Shown piece by piece: positions 1-9,550 of a stretch of DNA of 64,000 bases. Below the pieces are notes generated by a model. That model did no database searches, had not been told where the DNA came from, and worked only from the letters and a program-made list of their open reading frames with translations. This DNA comes from Aptenodytes patagonicus (lineage: Eukaryota; Chordata; Aves; Sphenisciformes; Spheniscidae). A program made the position numbers and the translations under genes. The stretch is from the NCBI RefSeq assembly GCF_965638725.1, contig NC_134950.1:34223531-34287530 (forward strand), read 5' to 3'. The stretch's first letter is position 1; every line of letters begins with the position of its first letter.

Positions 1-192
1 TTTTGGCTTTTTTGGTCATGGGGAGGTTTACACGGCACCGGCCCTGCTGGCGACAGATGGAGTTCAGCTGTCTCACAGGGGAAAAAGGATTCTCACTCAT
101 GAATTGGCGGGGCTCATTGAGAGGGCTTTAAACTAGGTTCAAAGGCGGAAGGGGATAAAACCAGGCTCACTAGAGATGAGCCTAGGGGTGGC

Positions 193-980
193 ATGCCAAT
201 GCTGGGGGCAAAATCGATAGTCCAGCTCAAGTGCATCTACACCAATGCACACAGCATGGGCGGCAAACAGGAGGAGCTGGAAGCCATTGTGCAGCGGGAA
301 AGATATGACTTAGTCGCCATCACAGAAACATGGTGGGGTGACTCTCATGATTGGAGTGCTGCAATGGATGCCTATAGACTCTTCAGAAGGGACAGGCGAG
401 GAAGGAGAGGTGGTGGAGTGGCTCTGTATGTTAGGAATGTTTCAAATGTCTAGAGCTCAACAATTGCAATGATGATACGGTCGAGTGTTTATGGGTAAGG
501 ATGAGGGGGAAGGCCAACGAGGCAGATATCTTCCTGGGAGTCTGTATAGACCACCCAACCAGGAAGAAGAGGTGGATGAAGCATTCTACAAGCGGCTGGC
601 AGAAGTCTCCAATCGCTAGCCCTTGTTCTCGTGGGGGACTTCAACTTCCCGGACGTCTGCTGGAAATGCAACATGGCAGAGAGGAAACAGTCTAGGAGGT
701 TCCTGGAGTGTGTGGAAGACAACTTCCTGACGCAGCTGGTAAGTGAGCCTACCAGGGGAGGTGCCTCGCTCGACCTGCTTTGTTTACAAACAGAGAAGGA
801 CTGGTGGGAGATGTGGTGGTCGGAGGCCGTCTTGGGCTTAGCAACCATGAAATGATAGAATTCTCGATTCTTGGTGAAGTAAGGAAGGGGCCAGCAAAAC
901 CACAACCATGGACTTCCGGAGGGCATACTTTGGCCTGTTCAGGACGCTGGTTGAGAGAGTCCCGTGGGAGACGGTCCTGA
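193..980 (+). pseudogene. CR1 endonuclease domain, frame-shifted
   Basis: This is the endonuclease half of CR1 ORF2, which in an active element nicks target DNA to prime reverse transcription. The piece at 193-453 carries the start of the fold (CIYTNAHSMGGKQEEL, then ITETWW and RRGGGVALYVR), all well-known CR1 endonuclease segments. After a stop at 453 the reading continues at about 625-780 with GDFNFPDVCWK and SEPTRGGASLDLL, then moves to another frame at about 780-890 with NREGLVGDVVV and SNHEMIEF, near the conserved histidine motif. At least two frameshifts and one stop break it. The antisense and alternate-frame reading frames over this stretch are shadows. Confidence 0.88.
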
Positions 981-1111
981 AGGGCAAAGGGGTCCAGGAA
1001 GGCTGGACGATCTTCAAGAAGGAAGTCTGAAAGGCGCAGGAGCAGGCTGTCCCCATACACCGTTAAAAGAACGGGCAGGGAAGACGACCGGCCTGGCTGA
1101 ACGGGGAGCTC

Positions 1112-2995
1112 TTGCTGGGACTCAGGAAAAAAAGGAGAGTTTACCGCTTGTGGAAGAAGGGGCGGGCGACTCAAGAAGAGTACAGGGATCTCGTTAGGTC
1201 GTGCAGAGAGGAAATGAGAAAGGCAAAAGCCCAGCTAGAACGCAGTCTGGCCGCTGTCGTTAAAGACAACAAAAAATGTTTTTACAAATATATTAATGAC
1301 AAGAAGAGAGCCAAGGAGAATCTCCATCCTTTATTGGATGCGGGGGGGAACATTGTCACCAAGGATGAGGAAAAGGCTGAGGTACTCAATGCCTTCTTTG
1401 CCTCAGTCTTTAACAGGCAGACCAGTTATCCTCAGGGTATTCAGCCCCCTGAGCTGGAAGACAGGGACAGCAAGCAGGATAAACCCCCCATAATCCAAGA
1501 GGAAGCAGTCAACGACCTGCTACACCTCCTGGATGCTCACAAGTCTATGGGGCCAGATGGGATCCACCCGAGAGTGCTGAGGGAGCTGGCGGAGGTGCTC
1601 GCCAAGCCACTCTCCATCATTTATCAGCAGTCCTGGCTAACCGGGGAGGTCCCAGATGACTGGAGGCTTGCCAATGTGATGCCCATCTACAAGAAGGGCC
1701 GGGAGGAGGATCCGGGGAACTACAGGCCTGTCAGCCTGACCTCGGTGCTGGGGAAGATTATGGAGCGGTTCATCTTGAGGGCGCTCACAAGGCATGTGTG
1801 GGACAACCAGGGGATCCGGCCCAGCCAGCACGGGTTCATGAGAGGCAGGTCCTGCTTGACCAACCTGATGTCTTTCTATGACCAGGTGACTCACCTAGTG
1901 GATGAGGGAAAGGCTGTGGATGTGGTCTACCTGGACTTCAGTAAGGCCTTTGACACTGTTTCCCACAGCATTCTCCTAGAGAAGCTGGCGGCTCACAGCT
2001 TAGACAGGTGTACTCTGCGCTGGGTCAAAAACTGGCTGGACGGCCGGGCCCAGAGAGTTGTGGTGAATGGAGTTACCTCTAGTTGGTGACCAGTCACGAG
2101 CGGTGTTCCCCAGGGCTCAGTACTGGGGCCGGTCTTGTTCAATATCTTTATCGATGATCTGGATGAGGGGATTGAGTGCACCCTCAGTAAGTTTGCAGAC
2201 GACACCAAGTTGGGTGGGAGCATTGACCTGCTCGAGGGCAGGAAGGCTCTGCAGAGGGACCTGGACAGGCTGGATCGATGGGCCCAGGCCAACTGTATGA
2301 GGTTCAACAAGGCCAAGTGCCGGGTCCTGCACTTCAGCCACAACAACCCCATGCAGCGCTACAGGCTTGGGGAAGAGTGGCTGGAAAGCTGCCTGGCGGA
2401 AAAGGACCTGGGGGTGCTGATTGACAGCCGGCTGAACATGAGCCGGCAGTGTGCCCAGGTGGCCAAGAAGGCCAATGGCATCCTGGCCTGTATCAGAACT
2501 AGTGTGGCCAGCAGGAGTAGGGAAGTGATGGTGCCCCTGTACTCGGCCCTGGTGAAACCGCACCTCGACTACTGTGTTCAGTTTTGGGCCCCTCACTACA
2601 AGAAGGACGTTGAGGTGCTGGAGCGTGTCCAGAGAAGGGCAACGAGGCTGGTGAAGGGTCTGGAGAACAAGTCTTATGAGGAGCGGCTGAGGGAACTGGG
2701 GTTGTTTAGCCTGGAGAAGAGGAGGCTGAGGGAAGACCTTATCGCTCTCTACAACTGCCTGAAAGGAGGTTGTAGCGAGGTGGGTGTCAGTCTCTTCTCC
2801 CAAGTAACTAGCGATAGGACGAGATGAAATGGCCTCAAGTTGTGCCAGGGGAGGTTTAGATTGGACGTGAGGAAAAATTTCTTTACTGAAAGAGTGGTTA
2901 AACATTGGAAGAGGCTGCCCAGGGCAGTGGTTGAGTCACCATCCCTGGAGGTATTCAGAAGACGTGTAGATGAGGTGCTTAGGGACATGGTTTAG
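1112..2995 (+). pseudogene. CR1 reverse transcriptase, two nonsense codons
   Basis: This is the RT and C-terminal part of CR1 ORF2. One frame runs from 1112 to the natural stop at 2993-2995, interrupted only by TGA at 2087-2089 and TGA at 2825-2827. Visible RT blocks, in order, are: GPDGIHPRVLREL (about 1552-1590), GNYRPVSLTSVLGK (about 1717-1758), motif A YLDFSKAFDTVSH with the catalytic Asp codon at 1934-1936, the [10 protein letters not shown] block (about 2099-2128), and motif C FADD at 2192-2203. The C-terminal [16 protein letters not shown] and [14 protein letters not shown] blocks follow. The first stop follows SSW and precedes PVTSG; CGA to TGA by CpG decay is the simplest explanation. 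In an active element this enzyme copies the CR1 RNA at the nicked target. Confidence 0.93.
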
Positions 2996-3058
2996 TGGGC
3001 ATGGTGGTGTTGGGTTGATGGTTGGACTCGATCTTAGAGGTCTTTTCCAACCTTAATG

Positions 3059-3074
3059 ATTCTATGATTCTATG
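3059..3074 (+). repeat. CR1 3' octamer tail (ATTCTATG)2
   Basis: Two exact copies of ATTCTATG close the element. CR1 ends in such short octamers rather than in poly(A), so they mark the 3' boundary and confirm the orientation. Confidence 0.93.
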
Positions 3075-4145
3075 TTCCTTCTACTAAATTTCAAAGTAAA
3101 TAAAAACTCAATAATAATTCTTACGTTAGTACTTCCCTGTACCTAATAATTTAGGAAATGTGTAAAACACAAAGAAGTCAAACTAGCTATATAGCTTTGG
3201 CGCCTTAAAGGTCGGAACAGCTCTTCAAGACACTGGGAGGCCAAAGCTACACCTCCCACTATCTAGCTACATTAAGTTTGAGACTGGTGGAAGGCAACTG
3301 ATTTATAGCTGAGTCATTAAGTGTTTCATGACTTCAGGTTTTATGTGCTTATATGCATTAGCAATTAAAATTTTGTATACTTATGTGCTTAGTACTTAAC
3401 TGGATATATTCTGGATTCTACTATTTGAATAACTATGTCATTGATCTTGTTCAATATATAATTTCTTAATGTAATTTTTGTTCCACCATGTAGTACATCT
3501 GCTATCTTTTCACTTTCATTTTTTTCCTTTCTTCTCACTTCTACCCATTTGATCTTCCTTTCCACTTCTTTACACTGAACTCTGCCTTTTTTTCCTCCCT
3601 CCTTCCCTAACTTTCTTACATATCTCTGTCTTAGCCACTTCTCCTCTTCCCAAATCAGAGTTTGTGCTGGTGTCAGATACAAATGGAAGGTGACACTGAA
3701 TTTAACTATATGTTCAAATCTGCACTAGAAAACAAAATGGATGTATCCATAAATGCTGAACTAATCACTATTATTATTCTACACAGGATTTATAGGAATG
3801 ATTTGGAGCCAAGATTCATAACCCTTTTTTTTAAATAAACAGCTATCACCACCCACCATAGGAAGGGCAGCTCTGTGCCATGGACACTATGATAGGTGTA
3901 CTCTGATCTAGAGAACAAATATCACTATGGATGTCAGATTGACTAAACAGCAAAACAAAGGAGGCAATTAAAAAAAAAAAAAGGCAAAAAAAAAAGCCAA
4001 AATTGTATTTAAGCAAAGAAAATAGAAATAAATTCTAACATATTACATGTAAAAACACAAAAAAGCAAGTCAAGAGGAAGAAAAAACGAAAAACACAGTG
4101 ATCTTAACAATCTATATTAACTAGCAGGAGGAATCAAATCTCCTA
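3075..4145. other. No gene seen; AT-rich spacer with A-runs
   Basis: This is AT-rich sequence between two CR1 copies. It holds a T/C-rich tract at about 3500-3640 and an A13 run at 3970-3982 followed by a second A-run at 3986-3995. The 97-codon antisense reading frame at 3389-3682 is lysine- and glutamate-rich because it reads the pyrimidine tract backwards, and I do not consider it a gene. Confidence 0.6.
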
Positions 4146-4625
4146 ATGTTAATTTTTTCTTTCCAAAATATCAGGAGCAAAAACTCTATAAGGGAGTTTG
4201 TAAGACCAACTGACAACCTTGGTACAACAGCAGTGCTCAGAGTCATTGCACAGAAGCTAAATGAGGCCTCTGCACTGGCATTTCTTGTAGAAGAAGTTGA
4301 GATGACTGTATTGGAACCCTTTGGGCGCAGAAGGGGCTGCAACAGAGGGTCTGTCTGAAATTGAACTGCGAAAGAGGTTATAGCACAAACAGGCAGAATG
4401 GACTCTAACCAGTCACCAGGACGAGGCAGTATTCATCCACATACTCTAGTACAACTCAGGAATGAACAATCTGAATCACCAATGGTAGTATGTAACTTTT
4501 TGTTTTTCTTTGGTACAGGAATGCAGGAAAACAAAAGTAATGACTATCCTCATAAAAGGTACCAGGGAAATTTCAGCAAACTCAGACCTCTAAGCCAGAT
4601 GTCATATTGGACACATTAGCAAAGG
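4146..4625 (+). mobile_element. Ancient CR1 ORF2 fragment (5' piece)
   Basis: This is a strongly diverged CR1 in sense orientation. At 4146-4358 the frame reads RSKNSIREFVRPTDNLG, then AQKLNEASALAFLVEEVE. These match in order the CR1 segment before the RT (the GPL-DNLG and LNEFFASVF-type blocks). At 4398-4619 the same frame gives SPGRGSIHPHTLVQLRNE, the equivalent of the GPDGIHPRVLREL block, and ends near SKLRPLSQMSYW, the equivalent of NYRPVSLTS. Stops and small gaps separate the blocks. The element stops at the ERVL LTR boundary at 4626. Pieces of the same kind resume at 8310, so the provirus appears to sit inside this element. Confidence 0.72.
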
Positions 4626-4884
4626 TGTCCTGGTTCCGGCTGGGATAGAGTTAATTTTCTTTCGAGTAGCTGGTATAGTGCTGTGTTTTGGATTTAGGAT
4701 GAGAATAATGTTGATAACACAGGGATGTTTCGGTTATTGCTGAGCAGCCCTTACACAGAGTCAAGGCCTTTTCTGCTTCTCGCACCACCCCACCAGCGAG
4801 TAGGTTGGGGGTGCACAAGAAGTTGGGTGGGGACACGACTGGGACAGCTGACCCCAACTGACCAAAGGGATATTCCATACCATA

Positions 4885-5069
4885 TGATGTCATGCTCAGT
4901 GTATAAACTAGGAGAAAAGCTGGCTGGGGGTCCGCTGCTCGGGAACTGGCTGGGCATTGGTCAACAGGTGGTGAGCAATTGCATTGTGCATCACTTGTTT
5001 AGTATATTCTTTTATCATTATTATTATTATTATTATTATTATTTGCCCTTTCTTTTCTGTCCCATTAAA
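4885..5069 (+). promoter_or_regulatory. LTR core promoter and poly(A) signal
   Basis: A CRE-like octamer TGATGTCA lies at 4885-4892 (the sister LTRs at 50738 and 57562 have the perfect TGACGTCA palindrome). A TATA-like GTATAAAC follows at 4901-4908 and ATTAAA at 5064-5069. The order and spacing are those of U3 promoter followed by R/U5 polyadenylation. The CRE here has lost its CpG, as expected of methylation decay. Confidence 0.65.
5017..5043 (+). repeat. (ATT)n microsatellite in LTR
   Basis: Nine ATT units lie just upstream of the LTR poly(A) signal. The truncated sister LTR at 57332 has a T-run instead, so this is a family-internal length-variable tract. Confidence 0.9.
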
Positions 5070-5199
5070 TTGTGTTTATCTCAGCCCATGAGTTTTACCT
5101 TTTTTTTTTTTATTCTCTCCCCCATCCCACTGCGGGGGGAGTGAGCGAACGGCTGTGTGGTGTTTAGCTGCCTACCGGGTTAAACCACAACAGTCTTTT

Positions 5200-5217
5200 T
5201 GGAGCCCAATGTGGGGC
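5200..5217 (+). promoter_or_regulatory. Retroviral primer binding site, tRNA-Lys-like
   Basis: TGGAGCCCAATGTGGGGC starts 8 bases after the LTR end. It differs at two positions from the 18-mer complementary to the 3' end of tRNA-Lys1,2 used by several retroviruses. One difference is a CpG-type C to T. This is where minus-strand DNA synthesis would be primed. Confidence 0.7.
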
Positions 5218-5738
5218 TCAAAGGGTTGAGATAATGACAGATCTGACCAAAGCATGTAAAAAAAATTTGTTATAAGCATTCATTATTAGGTTAATAGTCG
5301 CTGGTCGCAATTTATTTGCTCTCAGAGTTGTTGTGCTTGTTTTCAGAGTTGTGTTATGTAACACCTCACTTGCTGTGTGTGTTCTCTGTTGTGCTGTTTA
5401 TCACCTCTGGGGGCTGGATTAAGGTTATCATTTTGCTGTACTGTGTAACACTGGCTTATGATATGATAAAATTACTGGTCATGAGACTAATATGTTATTT
5501 GTACTCAGCATTGCTGTCATCTCTGTACTTCAGGAACCATCTCTCAGAAACTATTAATAATTATACTCTTCACCTTTTCTCCTTGGAGAGCCAATTTATG
5601 GGGAAGACAAGGGGGGAAACTTTCCTCCACTCCTTCACCTTCCCCTTCTCCTCCAGGCTAGTTACAACAGCTCTTGAGAACTTTGAATATCCTTGGGATG
5701 TTCAAACTAGCGTGTTCCTATAGCTATGTCTCCTGAAT
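5218..5738 (+). other. ERVL leader / 5' untranslated region
   Basis: This is the region between the primer site and the first recognisable gag-like block. It contains a long open stretch (5316-5723), but no protein family is visible. Its sequence recurs in inverted orientation at 56831-57331, so it is part of the retroviral genome rather than host DNA. A coding role is not supported. Confidence 0.6.
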
Positions 5739-7362
5739 GTGTTTCAGGTCTTGTTTAAGATTAAACAACTATTTAAAAATAACACCCAGAGATCTGCCCC
5801 AAGGCTAGGTAGTTATGAGTGGCAGGGTGTGTGGGATAGGATGGGCAAGTACCTAGGCCAATGGGTACCTCCAATGTTTTGGAACTTCACCCCTGAACAA
5901 GTGCAGAATCCTGAAAAATTAGTAAAATATTTGGAAAAAGTATGCTATCACCCTGGCAATTCCAGAGAGACACAGATCACTGCAACATGCTAGGGCCTGG
6001 CCCGTGACTACCAAGCCCTGTTCAACACTATTCAGTACCCTCAAGGGGTAAAGAAGGTCTCTGGATCTGATGACAAAGTGACAGGCACTGCGGCTACTCC
6101 AACCCCCGGCAGCAGGCACTGTGGTTACTCCAACCTCCACAACAGGCCCTGTGGCCACTCCAACCCCCATGACAGGTACTGCAGCTGAACCAGAGAACCA
6201 ACCCATGCCAGTATCAGTTGCCCCTATACACAAGAAGAAATGTTGGAAGTGAAAGTCAGCTCATTTAGTAAGGGAAGAAACTCTTCCCCTACTAAGGGAA
6301 GAAGCGGACGAGGCAGACTACTCTGAAGCAGGGCCATCACGAGAACAGGAGCAGGAAGAGGCAGAACTCATAAACGAGGAAGTAACCACCTGATCCCTAT
6401 CCCTAAGTGAGCTGCGAGATATGTGAAAAGATTTCAGCCATCATCCAGGTGAGCACATTGTCACCTGGCTGCTCTGATGCTGGGATAATGGGGCCAGTAG
6501 CCTGGAATTAGAGGGTAAAGAAGCCAAGCAGCTGGGATCCCTTTCCAGGGAAGGGGGCATTGACAAAGCAATTGGAAAAGGGGCACAAGCCCTCAGCCTC
6601 TGGAGGAGACTCCTGTCAGGTGTGAAGGAAAGGTATCCCTTCAAGGAAGATGTTATATGTCACCCAGGCAAGTGGACCACCATGGAGAGAGGTATCCAGT
6701 ACCTGAGGGAATTAGCTGTGCTGGAGGTGATTTATGATGACCTGGGCAATGAGCAGTTTTCCAAAGATCCAGATGAAGTCAAGTGCACACGACCCACGTG
6801 GCAGAAGTTTGTACGGAGCACACCATCGTTGTATGCCAACTCATTGGCAGTAATGACCTGGAAAGATGGAGAGGGACAAATGGTGGATGAATTGGCTGGC
6901 CAACTCTGGCAATACGAAGAAAGTCTCTCTTCCTCCCTATGGGCCTGTGTCTCGGCTGTGGAGAAACTGTCTCAGGAGGTCCAGCGATTCAAAGAGGATA
7001 TGTCCTAATCCCCACCTGTATGGGCCAGTATCTCAGCCATTAGGAGTAAGCGTTCCTCTGCTCAAGAGAGAGGATATAGTGGATACACACCACAGGCCAC
7101 CCTGTGGTTTTACCTGCGTGACCATGGAGACGACATGAGGAAGTGGGATGGAAAATCTACCTCAACCCTAGAGGCATGGGTATGTGAGTTACAAGCAAGA
7201 ACAATCACAAAAGGGGGTTCTTCCAGGAAAATTGCTGCTCCAGTTTCCAGTGGGCAGTTCCCCAGACAGAGTAGAAAGGCTGATCTTAATCCTGGTCTTA
7301 ATAAAGGGACTTTTGATTCTCATTTACAAGAAGTGAGTAATGGATACCATGACCAGGACTAG
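5739..7362 (+). pseudogene. ERVL gag region, decayed
   Basis: This is the structural (gag) region. An N-terminal piece at 5739-5993 is closed by TAG at 5991-5993. A threonine/proline-rich region of short imperfect repeats (about 6085-6190) follows. Reading then shifts to a second frame, which runs from about 6200 to 7362 with further stops, including TGA near 6250, about 6390, 6422 and 6474 and TAA at 7006-7008. The best-preserved part is 6622-7008 (YPFKEDVICHPGKW, DPDEVKCTRPTWQKF), a capsid-like segment. The C-terminal part ends at TAG 7360-7362. I see no clear zinc-knuckle motif. The assignment as gag comes from position between leader and protease. The broken frame rules out a functional product. 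Confidence 0.72.
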
Positions 7363-7904
7363 AAGGGCCCTGCCTCCAGCCAGGGGGAGGAAAGGGACAA
7401 CTGGGTTTACTGGACTCTGTGTGGATTTGATGGCCTGGCACATCAGACCCACAGGAGTATAAGGCTCTGGTGGACACCAGTGCACAGTGTACCCTAATGC
7501 CATCAAGCTATAAAGGGGCAGAACCCATCTGTATTCCTGGAGTGAGGTGGGGATCCCAACAGCTAACTGGATTGGAGGCTGAAGTGAGCCTAACTGGGAA
7601 TGAGTGGCAGACGCACCCCATTGTGACTGGCCCAGAGGCTCCATGCATCCTTGGCACAGACTACCTCAGGAGAGGGTATTTCAAGGACCCAAAAGGGTAC
7701 TGGTGGGCTTTTGGTATAGCTGCCTTGGAGACAGAGGAAATTAAACAGCTGCCTGCCTTGCCCAGTCTCTTGGAGGACCCTTCTGTTGTGAGGTTGCTGA
7801 GGGTCGAAGAACAACAGGTGCCAATCACTACCACAACAGTGCACCGGCAGCAATATCGCACCAACTGGGACTCCCTGATTCCCATCCACAAGCCTATTCG
7901 ATGA
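7363..7904 (+). pseudogene. ERVL protease (retropepsin) region
   Basis: This is the aspartic protease that would process the retroviral polyproteins. The catalytic block VDTSAQCTLMPS begins at 7470 (Asp codon 7473-7475; Ser replaces the usual Gly of D-T/S-G in this family position), and the C-terminal ILGTDYLRRGYF block lies near 7650-7690. The frame differs from that of upstream gag. A TGA at about 7426 separates the linker from the protease, and a TGA at 7902-7904 separates the protease from RT, in the same frame. Spacing from Asp to the ILG block is as expected for a retropepsin. Confidence 0.8.
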
Positions 7905-8262
7905 CTGGAGAGCCAAGGAGTGATCAGCAAGACTCACTCACCCTTTAACAGTCCCATATGGCCAGTGCGAAAGTCTAATGGAGAGTGGAGACTAACAGTA
8001 GACTATCGTGGCCTGAATGAAGTCACGCCGCTGCTGAGTGCTGCTGTGCCGGACATGCTAGAACTTCAATACGAACTGGAGTCAAAGGCAGCCAAGTGGT
8101 ATGCCACAATTGATATTGCTAATGCGTTTTTCTCAATCCCTTTGGCAGCAGAGTGCAGGCCACAGTTTGCTTTCACTTGGAGGGGCGTCCAGTACACCTG
8201 GAACCAACTGCCCCAGGGCTAGAAACACAGCCCTACCATTTGCCATGGACTGATCCAGACAC
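7905..8262 (+). pseudogene. ERVL reverse transcriptase, N-terminal fragment
   Basis: This is the fingers and start of the palm of a retroviral RT. PFNSPIWPVRKSNGEWRLTV (about 7944-8003) is followed by DYRGLN, then the motif A block DIANAFFSIPL (about 8112-8145) and QLPQG (8205-8219). A TAG at 8220-8222 replaces the codon after LPQG. Recognisable sequence continues for about 13 codons and stops at about 8262. The YxDD motif, connection, RNase H and integrase are missing. The motifs are of the ERVL type. Confidence 0.88.
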
Positions 8263-8309
8263 CTCTTATGATCCCCTTTTGGAGCAGAACATTGAATTAA
8301 ACATACTGC

Positions 8310-8930
8310 ATGCATTGGTACGGTAGTTCTTTCTTACAGCACTCATTCATCCACACCCATATATTCTGGTCCTACTGCTTTCCATCTTAAAAGAATATCT
8401 AATCTTACGAAATGCAAAGGAAGGGTAAACAAGACACAGAACAGCTTCCAGACAGTCAGAGATAAACTCGATGTCCATCTGGAAAAGGGCCAACTCAGAA
8501 GAGATGTGACAAAGACCTATACAGTCACAAGTAGTATTAAGAAAGAGAGCAAGGAATAATTTATATATTCTTGTAACAAAAGAATTATAAGGCTTCAAAA
8601 TAAATCATCAAAATGATTCAAAACAAGGAAATACTATTCTTTGTACCATGATGATAGAAGTGTGGTAATAATTACCAATGCATACAGGCTTATAGGTTTA
8701 AAAAGTAACTCAATAGAAAAGCAGAGAATAAAAGTTTAAAGGCTACAAAACACGGTAATATTACTTGTAACTAAGATGAACATTGCTGGGAGCTTGAAGA
8801 ATTTTACCCAAAAAGGAATCAAAATATGCTTGCTGTATTGTAATATTTCTAGCCCTTCAGTACTGGCCACTCTTTGAGAGTTTGGGTGTGATCCAGTGAG
8901 ACAATTCAAATGTCTATACACTAAAGTCTA
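8310..8930 (+). mobile_element. Ancient CR1 fragment (3' piece)
   Basis: This is a diverged CR1 in sense orientation, with patterns from the post-RT part of ORF2 and the 3' UTR. A stretch near 8345-8390 resembles the block around YCVQFW in younger copies. The stretch at 8500-8640 resembles the region where old tetrapod CR1 elements encode the C-terminal domain, and 8860-8925 (CTGGCCACT, then GATCCAGTGAGACAATTC) resembles their 3' UTR. It lies directly after the truncated ERVL and probably belongs to the element broken at 4625. No intact frame remains. Confidence 0.55.
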
Positions 8931-9431
8931 CAAAGTCTACAGAGCAAAGGCATTTGGCCTTTCAACACAGGCCCCCAAGCTTTACATGTTGTTTTAAATA
9001 TACAGGCTAGCATGCTGTTAAAATATAAGGTTGTCAGATTGCTACTTTCATTAAGATTTCAGGATTTTTCCCAAAACAGTCATCTAATTTGATTCCCAAG
9101 TTGAAAATGTATGCAATGGTTTTAATTCTCACTTCATATATAAATGCTGGAGATTTTATTTCTAAGAATTCTACTAATATTACTGGTCCAAGAGACTTAA
9201 CAGAGCATAGATAAATTGGAAAAAATGTGAGCAGGTTAGGTAAGTCCTCTGACCAAAAGCTATTTCCTTTTGGTAAACTGTGCAAAAGCAGTATTCTACA
9301 TAAAATAATATTACTAAGAAATCATGGTGGACACCTAAATGAGAGAAGCATTAAGAACAGCATAGTTTTGCTAACACAGAACAATAAGGGTACCTGGCAA
9401 AATAGGAGTCTGAAATACACTTTCAGGGTAT
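8931..9431. other. No gene seen
   Basis: AT-rich unique-looking sequence. The short reading frames in it have no recognisable domain. Confidence 0.55.
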
Positions 9432-9550
9432 TTTGTCTCATAATTTAGGTTGGGAGGGACATTTTCAGGTCATCTGGCTCAGCCCTGTGCTTAAAACAGG
9501 GCTAACTTCAAAGTTAAATGAGGTTGCTGTATCTGTCAGACATTCCATTA
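9432..9550 (-). mobile_element. CR1 3' end fragment
   Basis: The plus strand reads TTTAGGTTGGGAGGGACATT, then CAGGTCATCTGGCTCAGCCC and ACAGGGCTAACTTCA. This is the reverse complement of the conserved CR1 3' region, short and diverged. Confidence 0.7.

Larger units (their letters stand above)
1..3074 (+). mobile_element. CR1 LINE, long copy cut by window edge
   Basis: A chicken-repeat-1 type non-LTR retrotransposon in sense orientation. It reads through an apurinic-type endonuclease, a reverse transcriptase and the C-terminal domain of the second reading frame, then a short 3' UTR and the octamer tail typical of CR1. The first 150 bases contain the end of another open stretch (...GLIERALN, stop near 135) that may be the end of the first CR1 reading frame. 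That is inferred from position only. The left end is outside the window. Frameshifts in the endonuclease and two in-frame stops in the RT show that it is dead, though it is far less decayed than other copies here. Confidence 0.95.
4626..5192 (+). repeat. 5' LTR of ERVL provirus
   Basis: A 567-bp LTR that begins TGTCCTGGTT and ends CCACAACA (TG...CA). It shares long stretches with the LTRs at 13186-13781 (-), 50396-51002 (-) and 57332-57774 (+). It carries its own promoter and poly(A) elements (separate entry) and an (ATT)n run. The left boundary is set by the shared TGTCCTGG terminus, the right by the CA followed 7 bases later by the primer binding site. Confidence 0.92.
4626..8262 (+). mobile_element. 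ERVL-like endogenous retrovirus, 3' truncated
   Basis: This is a class III (ERVL-type) endogenous retrovirus consisting of a 5' LTR, primer binding site, untranslated leader, decayed gag, a protease region and the first part of RT. Similarity stops at about 8262, just after the LPQG block. The rest of pol and the 3' LTR are absent. No envelope region is seen, and ERVL elements generally lack one. Assignment rests on the protease and RT blocks, which resemble ERVL and not gamma- or alpharetroviral families, and on the 5-bp target duplications of solo LTRs of the same family in this window. Several stops and at least two frame changes make it inactive. It interrupts an ancient CR1. Confidence 0.9.

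Noticed and set aside
489..1174. Antisense frames over the CR1 endonuclease
   Set aside because: Shadows of the decayed sense endonuclease.
2117..2905. 262-codon antisense frame over the CR1 RT
   Set aside because: It is the shadow of the sense RT frame, which has clear RT motifs.
3389..3682. 97-codon antisense Lys/Glu-rich frame
   Set aside because: Produced by reading a pyrimidine tract backwards.
4725..5144. 139-codon frame in the ERVL LTR
   Set aside because: It lies in noncoding LTR sequence and includes the (ATT)n run translated as poly-Tyr. Frames in the sister LTRs do not agree.
4626..8262. Possibility of a functional or complete retrovirus
   Set aside because: Stops and frame changes occur in every coding part, and the rest of pol and the 3' LTR are missing.
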